In this document: positions 18,002-25,655 of the stretch, piece after piece
Layout: the number at the start of each line of letters is the position of its first letter
Position numbering within the stretch: position 1 is the stretch's first letter
Assembly (NCBI RefSeq): GCF_040372045.1
Contig: NZ_BAABWH010000002.1
Source: Thalassolituus sp006212115
GTDB lineage: Bacteria > Pseudomonadota > Gammaproteobacteria > Pseudomonadales > Oceanobacteraceae
Length of the DNA stretch: 64,000 bases
Direction: 5' to 3' (one strand)
Made by a program: the position numbers and the translations under genes
Notes under the pieces: generated by a model
The model's input: only the letters and a program-made list of their open reading frames with translations
The model's database searches: none
Told to the model about the DNA's origin: nothing

Positions 18002-18772
18002 ATGTTTTCACCGGAAGATTACGCCTCCATTTTTAACGCTCGTGCTGACGCCTACCACGAGGCGATGCGCCGCTGGCCTGATGCAAGAGACGCTGAGTTC
18101 ACTACCTTGTTTAAAGGCATTGCGCTAAAAACCGGGATGCACGTCATCGATGTTCCGTCCGGTGGAGGCTATCTCGCTCGATACCTTCCAAACGATATTA
18201 GCCTGCACCACCTCGAAACCAGCGAACTGTTTGCGCGCCTGTTCAAAGAGGAAGCACACTCCGGCAGCAAGCACCCACTCTCGCTCTGTGAACTCGAAAA
18301 ACTACCAGAGCCGGATAACTCTACGGACCTGGCATGCAGTCTCGCAGGGCTGCATCACATAGAAGATAAAACCCCGCTATTTAAAGAACTGTTCAGGGTA
18401 CTTAAGCCGGGAGGCGTAACCAGAATAGCGGATGCGCACTCAGAGTCTGCCACGGCGGCGTTTTTAGACGGTTGGATGGGCAACCACAACAGCATGGGGC
18501 ATCATGGCTGGTATCTGAACGAGAGCACGCTGGATACCCTGAGGGAAATAGGCTTCACCGACGTCACCGCCGTCAACGAAGAGTACCACTGGGTATTTAA
18601 TTCTGAACAAGAAGCCGCCGCCTACTGCAAGCGCTTATTTGGAATTGACCTGGCCAGTACCGAAGAAACCGAAGCAGCCATTCGGGAGTTGCTCGGATTC
18701 GACACCTTAGAGAACGGACAAGTTGGTATGCGCTGGTCACTCTATTACCTGTCTGCGTATAAGCCTGTTTAG
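18002..18772 (+). CDS. Class I SAM-dependent methyltransferase
   Basis: A protein of 256 residues. Motif I is HVIDVPSGGGYLARYL (about 43-58), the acidic post-I position follows near HHLETSE, and motif II/III regions are DLACSLAGLHHIED and LFRVLKPGG. This is the methyltransferase 11/25 fold used on small molecules or lipids. The substrate is unknown. Two-base spacing from the adenylate-forming enzyme implies they act on the same product, for example methylation of an activated or transferred acid. It is the last gene of the unit; no clear terminator follows. Confidence 0.85.
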   Translation: MFSPEDYASIFNARADAYHEAMRRWPDARDAEFTTLFKGIALKTGMHVIDVPSGGGYLARYLPNDISLHHLETSELFARLFKEEAHSGSKHPLSLCELEKLPEPDNSTDLACSLAGLHHIEDKTPLFKELFRVLKPGGVTRIADAHSESATAAFLDGWMGNHNSMGHHGWYLNESTLDTLREIGFTDVTAVNEEYHWVFNSEQEAAAYCKRLFGIDLASTEETEAAIRELLGFDTLENGQVGMRWSLYYLSAYKPV

Positions 18773-18855
18773 CCGCTGCTCAGTTTACAGCCAGATTAAA
18801 CGCAACCCTGTCAGCATGCGGCTCAGAGCACTTTTCCCGCAAACTTCCCACAAAG

Positions 18856-18886
18856 TTATCCACAGATAATGTGGAATACCCACAGG
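18856..18886. other. Cluster of DnaA-box-like sequences
   Basis: One perfect TTATCCACA (18856-18864) is followed by one-mismatch copies on the reverse strand (TATTCCACA, 18870-18878) and a weaker forward copy (ATACCCACA, 18877-18885). Another perfect TTATCCACA lies at 19018-19026 inside ogt. The setting is the intergenic gap between the methyltransferase and ogt, far from any dnaA or gidA gene. It may titrate or bind DnaA, or be chance. Confidence 0.3.
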
Positions 18887-18983
18887 GTCGAGATGTTCAT
18901 TTGGTGATCAAAAAATAAAGAAAACTCTATATATTTCAGAACGTTACCAGCAATTCCTCATGGAACGACAAAAATACAGCGCG

Positions 18984-19586
18984 TCAACACAAAATATTCT
19001 GGTATCTCGGGGTTGACTTATCCACATCGTACAAAGCATCACCAGAAGTGAGCTCTCGCTCACGTGCGAGCAGGCGTTCTTTAAGTTCTGTCCCCCAGCG
19101 ATAGCCCCCCAGAGAGCCATCAGATCGAACAACTCGGTGACACGGAACGAGGATAGCGAGCTTGTTTGTACCACAGGCATTAGCGACAGCACGAACCGCC
19201 TCTGGTTTGCCAATACCTTCGGCAACCTGTGCGTAGGTGCGGGTTTCCCCAATCGGAATAGTCAGTAAGTACTCCCATACCTTGCATTGGAACTCAGTGC
19301 CAATCATATGTAGGGGTGTCTTTAGCGTACGGCGAGGTGACTCTATAGACTGGAGAACATCACTCAGAGCATGCGCCGCACGCTTCTCTGATGACATCGT
19401 AATATTGGGGAACAGGTGGAGAAGCTCGTCGAGCAACTCCGTACGGCAACCGCCGGGTAATACTGCAAATAGCTCACCCTCGCACACGGCCGTCGCAATC
19501 ACGCCGTACGAAGAGAGGCCAAAGGCCACATCGAGGGAAGGAATATATTTACCGGGCATAATGACTTTCTGATTATCGTTTATCAC
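18984..19586 (-). CDS. ogt: Methylated-DNA--protein-cysteine S-methyltransferase
   Basis: A protein of 200 residues from a GTG at 19586, or 191 from the ATG at 19559. The acceptor-Cys motif VPCHRVVRSDGSLGGYRWG marks the O6-alkylguanine DNA alkyltransferase family; the ending GYRWGTELKERLLARE resembles the C-terminal half of Ada. TEFQCKVWEYLLTIPIGETRTYAQVAE is the helix-turn-helix region. It repairs O6-methylguanine by irreversible transfer to its own Cys. It lacks the Ada N-terminal zinc domain. The GTG start sits inside an 18-bp inverted repeat (19584-19601). Confidence 0.92.
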   Translation of the reverse strand: MINDNQKVIMPGKYIPSLDVAFGLSSYGVIATAVCEGELFAVLPGGCRTELLDELLHLFPNITMSSEKRAAHALSDVLQSIESPRRTLKTPLHMIGTEFQCKVWEYLLTIPIGETRTYAQVAEGIGKPEAVRAVANACGTNKLAILVPCHRVVRSDGSLGGYRWGTELKERLLARERELTSGDALYDVDKSTPRYQNILC

Positions 19587-19717
19587 ACCTTATCAGGTGT
19601 GGTTAAAACTGCACGGCTGTGCTGGGTAAAGAGAACGAATGTCCGGTTTGAAGTCCCTCAATCAGCGCCGAAGGAGTAAAACCGGACAAGACAGTTCCAG
19701 AATCACGGTTGGAGATA

Positions 19718-20161
19718 TCAATCCTGGATAGTGTAACGAATCACTTCAACGACCTGATCTGGCGTCGTCGCCCATCCCATGGCAGAGCCGTCTACTTCTT
19801 TCAGCGGGTGAACGATATCTTCACCATGCAGCGTGATGTATGGCTTACCCAGTGCAGCACAGAAACCTGCATCAAATGCCGCATTCCACTGTTTGTATTT
19901 ATCACCAAAGCGGATCACCGCCATATCGCAGTTTTCGATCAGGGTCTTGATACGAATAGCGTTAATCTTGGCCGACTTATGGTCGCGCCAGAACCCCTCG
20001 CACTTCGGGCCCAGGACGTCACCTGCCGCGTCGCTTGAATCGTGGTCGGTGTTCGCAGATGTGAAGCTGACAGGTAGCCCCAGTTTTTCACAACCATTGA
20101 TAATCTGTTCACGCCAGTCAGTGTGAATTTCGCCCGACAGATAGATATTCCAGTGCATCAT
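19718..20161 (-). CDS. ytoQ: YtoQ family protein
   Basis: A protein of 147 residues starting HWNIYLSGEIHTDWRE, with FTSANTDHDSSDAAGD, the FWRDHKSAKINAIR block and the C-terminal ALGKPYITLH. This is the small, strongly conserved YtoQ family related to nucleoside 2-deoxyribosyltransferase-like folds; its biochemical role is not established. It is single, 130 bp upstream of ogt on the same strand. Confidence 0.85.
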   Translation of the reverse strand: MMHWNIYLSGEIHTDWREQIINGCEKLGLPVSFTSANTDHDSSDAAGDVLGPKCEGFWRDHKSAKINAIRIKTLIENCDMAVIRFGDKYKQWNAAFDAGFCAALGKPYITLHGEDIVHPLKEVDGSAMGWATTPDQVVEVIRYTIQD

Positions 20162-20298
20162 CGCTCTCTACTTTTCTATGTTATTTGTCTCTATGAACGT
20201 AATGCCGATGCGTAGGTGCGACATGCGTGCATTACTCACAGGTGCTTTAAGCGCGTATTATGCCTGAGTGACTCTACGATTCGAGGCCGACTTACGCG

Positions 20299-21063
20299 AT
20301 GCGCACTGTTTTACTTTGGTTCACCCTACTCATAGGCAGTCTGCTAATTGCGATCAGACCAGTCATAGCCGGGGAGGTTCATGTTGCCGTCGCCTCAAAC
20401 TTCGCCACAACGCTGGCGGGACTCAGTCCGCTCTTCGAACAAACCAGTGGCCACTCTTTAACTGTAAGCGCTGCATCCTCCGGTAAGCTGTACGCCCAGA
20501 TACGCCACGGAGCCCCCTTCGATGTTCTGTTATCAGCCGATGAGGATAAACCTAGTCGTTTGGCAGAGCAGTTCCCGGAAACGGCGCAAACACGAATGAC
20601 GTACGCCATTGGCAAACTGGCGTTATGGCATCCGAAGCACAGTGTGTACTCACTAACTGATCTCGTCGATCTCCTCGCTCTCGACAACAGCACCGATATT
20701 ATCGCTGTCGCCAATCCACGACTCGCGCCTTATGGTCTGGCTACCCAACACACTCTGGCCGCCCTATCCATTACTCCCAAACACACAGTGATGGGAGAAA
20801 ACATCAGCCAGACCTACCGATTTATCGAAAGCGGTAACGCCCGGCTCGGTTTTATCGCACTCTCACAAGCCATTGCTGCGGACCTACCTGATACACAGTA
20901 TTTCCAGATACCTGAGACCTATCACCCGCCTATCAGACAAGATGCGATCCTGACCCCAAAAGGAGTGAGTAACCCGGCTGCGCAGGCATTCCTGCACTTT
21001 CTGACAACGCCAGAAGCTCAGGCACGTATTCGGCAACAGGGGTATGATACGCCCAATGACTGA
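20299..21063 (+). CDS. modA: Molybdate ABC transporter, periplasmic binding protein
   Basis: A protein of 254 residues with signal peptide ending near VIAGE (24). Binding motifs of ModA are present: VAVASNFATTL at the start of the mature protein, SAASSGKLYAQIRHGAPFDVLLSADEDKP, then NPRLAPYGLA and GNARLGFIALSQ. It captures molybdate or tungstate in the periplasm for ModBC. It is the first gene of modABC and overlaps modB. The Mo cofactor genes at 45.5-48.9 kb are the likely consumers of the metal. Confidence 0.95.
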   Translation: MRTVLLWFTLLIGSLLIAIRPVIAGEVHVAVASNFATTLAGLSPLFEQTSGHSLTVSAASSGKLYAQIRHGAPFDVLLSADEDKPSRLAEQFPETAQTRMTYAIGKLALWHPKHSVYSLTDLVDLLALDNSTDIIAVANPRLAPYGLATQHTLAALSITPKHTVMGENISQTYRFIESGNARLGFIALSQAIAADLPDTQYFQIPETYHPPIRQDAILTPKGVSNPAAQAFLHFLTTPEAQARIRQQGYDTPND

Positions 21064-21757
21064 ACCTGTTTTCTCCACTGCCGACATTCAAGCTCTGTGG
21101 CTGACCGTAAAGCTGGCGGGTATCGTCACCCTCTTACTGCTGATCATCAGTACCCCTCTGGCACTGTGGCTCAGCGAAACTGACCGACAACAACGCCTGA
21201 AAACCTCAGTACAGGCACTCGTCGCACTGCCGTTGGTCCTGCCGCCAACGGTACTGGGGTTTTATCTGCTGCTCGCCTTCAGCCCAGATAGCTGGTTAGG
21301 GCAGACTCTGCACACACTCGGAATGGGCCAGCTTGCATTCAGTTTCCCCGGGCTTGTCATTGCCTCCATGATCTACTCGCTGCCGTTTGTCGTGCAGCCA
21401 CTGGTTAACGCCTTCAATGCCATTGGACAACGCCAGCTAGAAGCCGCAGCCACCTTGGGCGCAGGGCGTTGGGATACCTTCCGCTACATCACGCTACCAC
21501 TTGCCAAGCCCGGATTTATCACCGCGGCTGTCCTCGGATTTGCGCATACGATCGGTGAATTCGGCGTTGTTCTGATGATTGGCGGCAACATTCCCGGCGA
21601 AACCCGTGTCGCCTCCGTACAGATATACGATCACGTAGAAGCACTGGCGTATCCACAAGCACACGCGCTGTCTGCATTTCTGCTTGTGTTCTCGTTTATC
21701 GTATTGCTACTGGTATACGGACGCCGTAGCCAGAAGGGAGTGAAAGGATGGCTGTAG
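21056..21757 (+). CDS. modB: Molybdate ABC transporter permease
   Basis: A protein of 233 residues with about five transmembrane helices. It starts at the ATG at 21056, overlapping modA by eight bases; another ATG at 21044 is possible. The EAA-type cytoplasmic loop EAAATLGAGRWDTFRYITLPLAKPG contacts ModC. The C-terminus overlaps modC by ten bases, so the three subunits are translationally coupled. Confidence 0.94.
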   Translation: MTEPVFSTADIQALWLTVKLAGIVTLLLLIISTPLALWLSETDRQQRLKTSVQALVALPLVLPPTVLGFYLLLAFSPDSWLGQTLHTLGMGQLAFSFPGLVIASMIYSLPFVVQPLVNAFNAIGQRQLEAAATLGAGRWDTFRYITLPLAKPGFITAAVLGFAHTIGEFGVVLMIGGNIPGETRVASVQIYDHVEALAYPQAHALSAFLLVFSFIVLLLVYGRRSQKGVKGWL

Positions 21758-22827
21758 GTAAGCTGGTCTCTCGTATACAAACCAGTCTTGGCCAATTCGA
21801 ACTGGATGTTGATCTCACACTGCCCACCCAGGGCGTGAGCGTAATATTCGGGCCTTCGGGGTCAGGGAAAACCACCCTACTCAGAGCCATTGCCGGACTT
21901 CAACAATGCAACGGCGAAATCAGCTTTAATGATGAAGACTGGCAAGGAGCGGGACCTTATCGCAAAACTGCACAACGTCCGCTCGCCTACGTATTTCAGG
22001 AAGCAAGCCTGTTTCCACACATGAGCGTTGAGCAGAATCTCGACTTCGCCGAGCGTTATTCACTGACTAGAGATCACGCATCAAAACGCAGCGACCTGAT
22101 CACGCTGTTCGATATATCCCACACCTTAAACCGCAAGCCCGAGCAGGTCTCAGGTGGCGAACGCCAGAGAGCCGCCATTGTCCGTGCTCTTTTACGCCAA
22201 CCCGACCTCCTGTTGCTGGATGAGCCACTGGCATCACTCGACGACGCCCGCAAACACGATGTTCTTCCTTACCTCGAAAAACTCAAAAACGACTTCGAGC
22301 TGCCCATCATCTACGTCACCCACTCTGCCTACGAAGCGGCACGCCTGGGGGACTATATCGTGGCACTGGATAAAGGCTTGGTGGTCAGTCAGGGCAGCCT
22401 GTGGGATGTTATCCGCGACCCGCTCTTCCCCGGCGACATTAGCCGAGAAGCGGGAACCATCATGACCGGAACGGTCGACCGCATCGATACCCAATGGCAC
22501 CTCGCCTACATCGACACCGGTAGCGCTTCATTTATCACCGTACCTGCCAACGACCTGAACACCGGAGACTCGGTACGCCTGTGGATACGCGCCAGTGATA
22601 TCAGCCTCAGCCACCAGCCTCTTGAAGAGAACAGCATCAGCAACAGCCTGCCGTGTGTTATAGAAGACATATGTCATGACCCCAATCCGGCGCTTATGAT
22701 CGTCAGGCTCAAAACCTCATCCAGTGCAACGCTCATTACTCGAATCACACGCCAGTCGGCGGACCAGCTAAATCTTAAACAACAGATGACAATCTACGCT
22801 CACATCAAAACGGCTGCCCTGATCTGA
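21748..22827 (+). CDS. modC: Molybdate ABC transporter ATP-binding protein
   Basis: A protein of 359 residues. Walker A GPSGSGKTT is near residue 36, the signature VSGGERQRAAIVRALL near 134, and Walker B LLLLDEPLASLDD follows, then the switch His in YVTHSAYEA. A C-terminal TOBE/MOP domain (about 230-359) is present and may sense molybdate. It energises uptake through ModB. Confidence 0.95.
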   Translation: MAVGKLVSRIQTSLGQFELDVDLTLPTQGVSVIFGPSGSGKTTLLRAIAGLQQCNGEISFNDEDWQGAGPYRKTAQRPLAYVFQEASLFPHMSVEQNLDFAERYSLTRDHASKRSDLITLFDISHTLNRKPEQVSGGERQRAAIVRALLRQPDLLLLDEPLASLDDARKHDVLPYLEKLKNDFELPIIYVTHSAYEAARLGDYIVALDKGLVVSQGSLWDVIRDPLFPGDISREAGTIMTGTVDRIDTQWHLAYIDTGSASFITVPANDLNTGDSVRLWIRASDISLSHQPLEENSISNSLPCVIEDICHDPNPALMIVRLKTSSSATLITRITRQSADQLNLKQQMTIYAHIKTAALI

Positions 22828-22915
22828 GGTCAACACCCAGCGCTTTGCAGGGAGTAGAGGCACAACAAAAAACCATATACAATGCAGCCACTTACGGCGA
22901 GATGCTCACCGTAAA

Positions 22916-22992
<77 letters not shown>

Positions 22993-23608
22993 TTACTCCT
23001 TTCTACTCGAAGTAACCCACTTCAATCTAAACGCCAACATAATCGAAGACGCCTATGCCCGAGTCGGATGAGAACCTCTGATGGGTTCGACTTGTAGTGA
23101 GCTTGCGAACGGAAAGAACGGAGGAGCCTGCGACGACGAGCCGAAGGCCGCCAGTAATCCTCTCGGGCGGGCCTTTTTTATTTAACCGACTGACTGAGAA
23201 GGACGAGACAAATCTGTATGGAACAGATTTGCGCGTAGCCCGCAGGATGAGTATCAGGACGATACGAACAACCTCTGATAGGTTCGACAAATTGCCGGGA
23301 GCAATTTGGTCCGCGGCTGCGCCCGAAGGGTCGAGGGCAGGACGCCCGAGAGACAATCGGAAGGAGCTTGCTAACGGAGAGAACCCTCCTTTCAAAACCA
23401 GCAGCCTGCGACGACTGTCATCCTCTGTGCAACCTTCCCCCAAGCATCGAGTAAGAAGCCAACGTTCACAATGCCCGCCTCCTGTAACAGAAACTTTTGT
23501 TGCAGGCCTTGAGATATTCAAAAACGAATACGATAATACAAAACAAATGGATTGGGGGTTCCCGATCGGCGTCTGGGCTCTGGTGGATTCACCGGGGCCT
23601 TTCGCTTT
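22993..23608. repeat. Non-coding repeat-rich region downstream of tRNA-Arg
   Basis: This 616-bp gap holds no convincing gene; a 171-codon plus-strand frame and a 164-codon minus-strand frame are both low-complexity and unlike proteins. It holds internal repeats: AACCTCTGATGGGTTCGAC (23073-23091) recurs at 23270-23288 with one change; GAGCTTG-GAACGGA-type segments occur at 23099 and 23364; GAGCCTGCGACGAC (23124-23137) recurs in part at 23404. The 46-base unit at 23381-23426 recurs beyond the DUF3800 gene at 24635-24680. Confidence 0.7.
23156..23173 (+). repeat. Duplicate of the tRNA-Arg 3' end (att-like direct repeat)
   Basis: These 18 bases are identical to 22974-22991 inside tRNA-Arg. The repeat is followed by a T-rich run (CCTTTTTTA), which reads like the original tRNA terminator displaced by 182 bp. 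This suggests that DNA was inserted at, or rearranged around, the tRNA 3' end. No integrase gene is present. Confidence 0.8.
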
Positions 23609-24415
23609 TTAGGGTCCTGGAAAACGCTTCAAGCCCCAATCTTCGTAGTCACTTCCTACACAGTTTCGCCCACCTTCACAGAAAAACTTCGCTTTAAGCA
23701 CATCAAAGGCGCGATTCTCCTGATCAGGATTAAGAACATGACGGCCTATCGGTCTGGCGACAAGATCTGCCAATTGCACCCCTGCGGAGTTAGAGGCCTT
23801 GCTGGCCATCCGTAGTTTAAAAGGTAGATCCTGCCGGAAACGATTTTCTCCGTCGCAGATACGCCGGAACTCCAGTTCAAGCTCGTTATCTTCTCTCTTA
23901 CCGCGCCTCTCGACCACGACATGAGTTTCGAGATCCTGCTGACCTTTCTCAGACACTAGCTGGTATAGCGATTCAAGACAGTAACGTAAAGCAATATGGT
24001 ACGAGTTACTTTCAGCATCAGACTCTCGAATACGGTTCTTATCTATCACGCAACTGATCAGAATAAAGTTACTGTCATCTATGATATTCGTCAGCCGACC
24101 AATGAAGCCTTCTTTCGGAGCCCTGCTTGCGAGCACAGCAAAGTCTCCTTTCTGCTTACGGATCTCGTGCTCATGAAGGATGACAAGGTCGTGGCCGAAG
24201 AAGTCGAACTTAAGCTCCTGTAACGCAGGAACCACTTTTTGACTGTAATGGTTTTTATAGAATACGCAGAAAGCCAGTACGAATACCGGATATTCAGGGT
24301 TAATACTTTGCAGACTGTGGTCGCCGCTTCCATCGACATAGACGATAAAATCACTAAACCGATCTGGAAGCTCAATGGCGGGAAAAGGTAAATTCAATTC
24401 ACGCTGTTTGGACAT
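23609..24415 (-). CDS. DUF3800 domain protein
   Basis: A protein of 268 residues. The N-terminal FIVYVDGSGDHS matches the D-E/G-S-G start of DUF3800, and a C-terminal ASNSAGVQLADLVARPIGRHV matches the conserved QLADLVA motif. The Asp residues in these motifs suggest an RNase H-like nuclease fold, as proposed for the family; activity is unproven. An AAAGGA site lies eight bases upstream of the ATG. It sits alone between copies of a dispersed repeat beside tRNA-Arg. DUF3800 genes are often found in accessory or defence regions, so it is probably acquired. Confidence 0.82.
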   Translation of the reverse strand: MSKQRELNLPFPAIELPDRFSDFIVYVDGSGDHSLQSINPEYPVFVLAFCVFYKNHYSQKVVPALQELKFDFFGHDLVILHEHEIRKQKGDFAVLASRAPKEGFIGRLTNIIDDSNFILISCVIDKNRIRESDAESNSYHIALRYCLESLYQLVSEKGQQDLETHVVVERRGKREDNELELEFRRICDGENRFRQDLPFKLRMASKASNSAGVQLADLVARPIGRHVLNPDQENRAFDVLKAKFFCEGGRNCVGSDYEDWGLKRFPGP

Positions 24416-24634
24416 ACCAACTCATCCTTTTGGTTATGCTTACCTGGGCTCCCCCAACACAGCTATAAGAGCCAGAGCAATTACACTCTGAGATTACAAT
24501 ATAAGAGTCGGTTGAACAGTACCCATCAGAGGTATCACCTGGCGTACTAGCAACCAAGAACCAAAGCCATCGAGTTAAGCCCAATGGTACCTGCAAGCGA
24601 GACGCGCCGATTGGCCTGTGCCTGATGCCAGAAA

Positions 24635-24680
24635 GAACCCTCTTTTCAAAACCAGGAGCTTGCGACGACACTCATCCTCC
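24635..24680. repeat. Right copy of 46-bp repeat flanking DUF3800
   Basis: It matches 23381-23426 at 40 of 46 positions in direct orientation, beginning GAACCCTC and including CTTTTCAAAACCAG-like and TGCGACGAC segments. The rest of the 24416-24697 gap holds nothing recognisable. The pair brackets the DUF3800 gene with about 1.2 kb between copies. Confidence 0.75.
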
Positions 24681-24697
24681 GCACCATCTGCCCACCA

Positions 24698-25513
24698 CTA
24701 CTCCAACAACGCCCCAAGCACTGGCACGCTAATAATTCCACTATGGCCAGTTACCAGCTCACCATTTTTGTTAAACACCAAAGTAACGGGAACGGCCTGA
24801 CTACCAAGCCATTGGCCCATTTTATTATTTTGGTCCAGCCACACATTATCGAATTGATAGCCTGATTGTTTCAGATAGCCTTCAACCGTCGACTGATTTT
24901 CTCCCTGATTAATCAGAATTAACCGGGCTTGTGGAAATACGGCCTGTGCTTGTCCCAGTGCAGACATTTCAGCCCGGCACGAGCTACACCATGAGGCCCA
25001 AAGGTTTACTACGGTAAACTCTGTTGGCTCTTCCTGAGCAAACGACACTATCTCACCGTCCAGAGACTCAAACGCATAGTCAGGCCATGCCGTAGGCGTA
25101 TTATGAATTGTTTGATAACTCCACCAGCCTCCCACACACCAGATAATACCGGCACAAAACAGGATCAAAGTCCGTCTAAAAAAAGCTGCGCCACTCTCTT
25201 TGCGCATTTTCCCATACAACCACTGGAACAACCCCAGAGCGAATACGATGCCCAAAGTCGGGATATGGAAGCCGCGGTCGCGTATATCCAGTATCGCCAT
25301 TAAGTCGTTATACCCAGACCAGTGCAATCCAACGAAGGCCACCCGAGCACACAACAGCGCAATAATGCCTCGATTTATCATCGGGTCGATTATTCGTAAA
25401 TGTTGGCCAAGTCGATTACATACCGCATTAATCAGCGACATAACAATAAGCGCCGAAAAAATCAGCAAAGGCCATAAAGGCAAACTTAACCCCAACGCAC
25501 TGACGCTACTCAT
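24698..25513 (-). CDS. TlpA-like thioredoxin domain fused to a membrane domain
   Basis: A protein of 271 residues. The first 130 residues hold about four transmembrane segments (WPLLIFSALIVMSLINAVC, IIALLCARVAFVGLHW, TLGIVFALGLFQWLYG, LILFCAGIIWCVGGWW), somewhat like part of prolipoprotein diacylglyceryl transferase. Residues 145-271 form a periplasmic thioredoxin fold with active site WASWCSSC and cis-Pro region SQAVPVTLVFNKNG. It is likely a thiol reductase or resolver for exported Cys proteins. It is monocistronic. Confidence 0.78.
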   Translation of the reverse strand: MSSVSALGLSLPLWPLLIFSALIVMSLINAVCNRLGQHLRIIDPMINRGIIALLCARVAFVGLHWSGYNDLMAILDIRDRGFHIPTLGIVFALGLFQWLYGKMRKESGAAFFRRTLILFCAGIIWCVGGWWSYQTIHNTPTAWPDYAFESLDGEIVSFAQEEPTEFTVVNLWASWCSSCRAEMSALGQAQAVFPQARLILINQGENQSTVEGYLKQSGYQFDNVWLDQNNKMGQWLGSQAVPVTLVFNKNGELVTGHSGIISVPVLGALLE

Positions 25514-25608
25514 ACCACTTGGTTATCCCATTCACTTTCAACTGCATCAGGATAACCGGGTTTGATGTTAATCGGTATGCAAGGCGCTTTTGAGCAATAC
25601 CCATAAAC

Positions 25609-25634
25609 GAAAAAACCGGCGATAAACGCCGGTT
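25609..25634 (-). terminator. Intrinsic terminator after phoX
   Basis: AACCGGCG pairs with CGCCGGTT around a five-base loop; on the reverse strand a T run follows. It lies about 20 bp beyond the phoX stop codon. Confidence 0.88.
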
Positions 25635-25655
25635 CTTAGGGTGGTACTCAGCTGA

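Noticed and set aside
20165..20298. Possible ModE site upstream of modA
   Set aside because: TATGTTAT...ATGAACGTA is only loosely similar to the consensus and no modE is nearby.
23027..23521. 164-codon minus-strand frame after tRNA-Arg
   Set aside because: It lies over the tRNA-end duplicate and dispersed repeats; composition is unlike a protein.
23097..23612. 171-codon plus-strand frame after tRNA-Arg
   Set aside because: It runs through the repeat region and is Arg/Ser/Pro-rich, with no ribosome site or family features.
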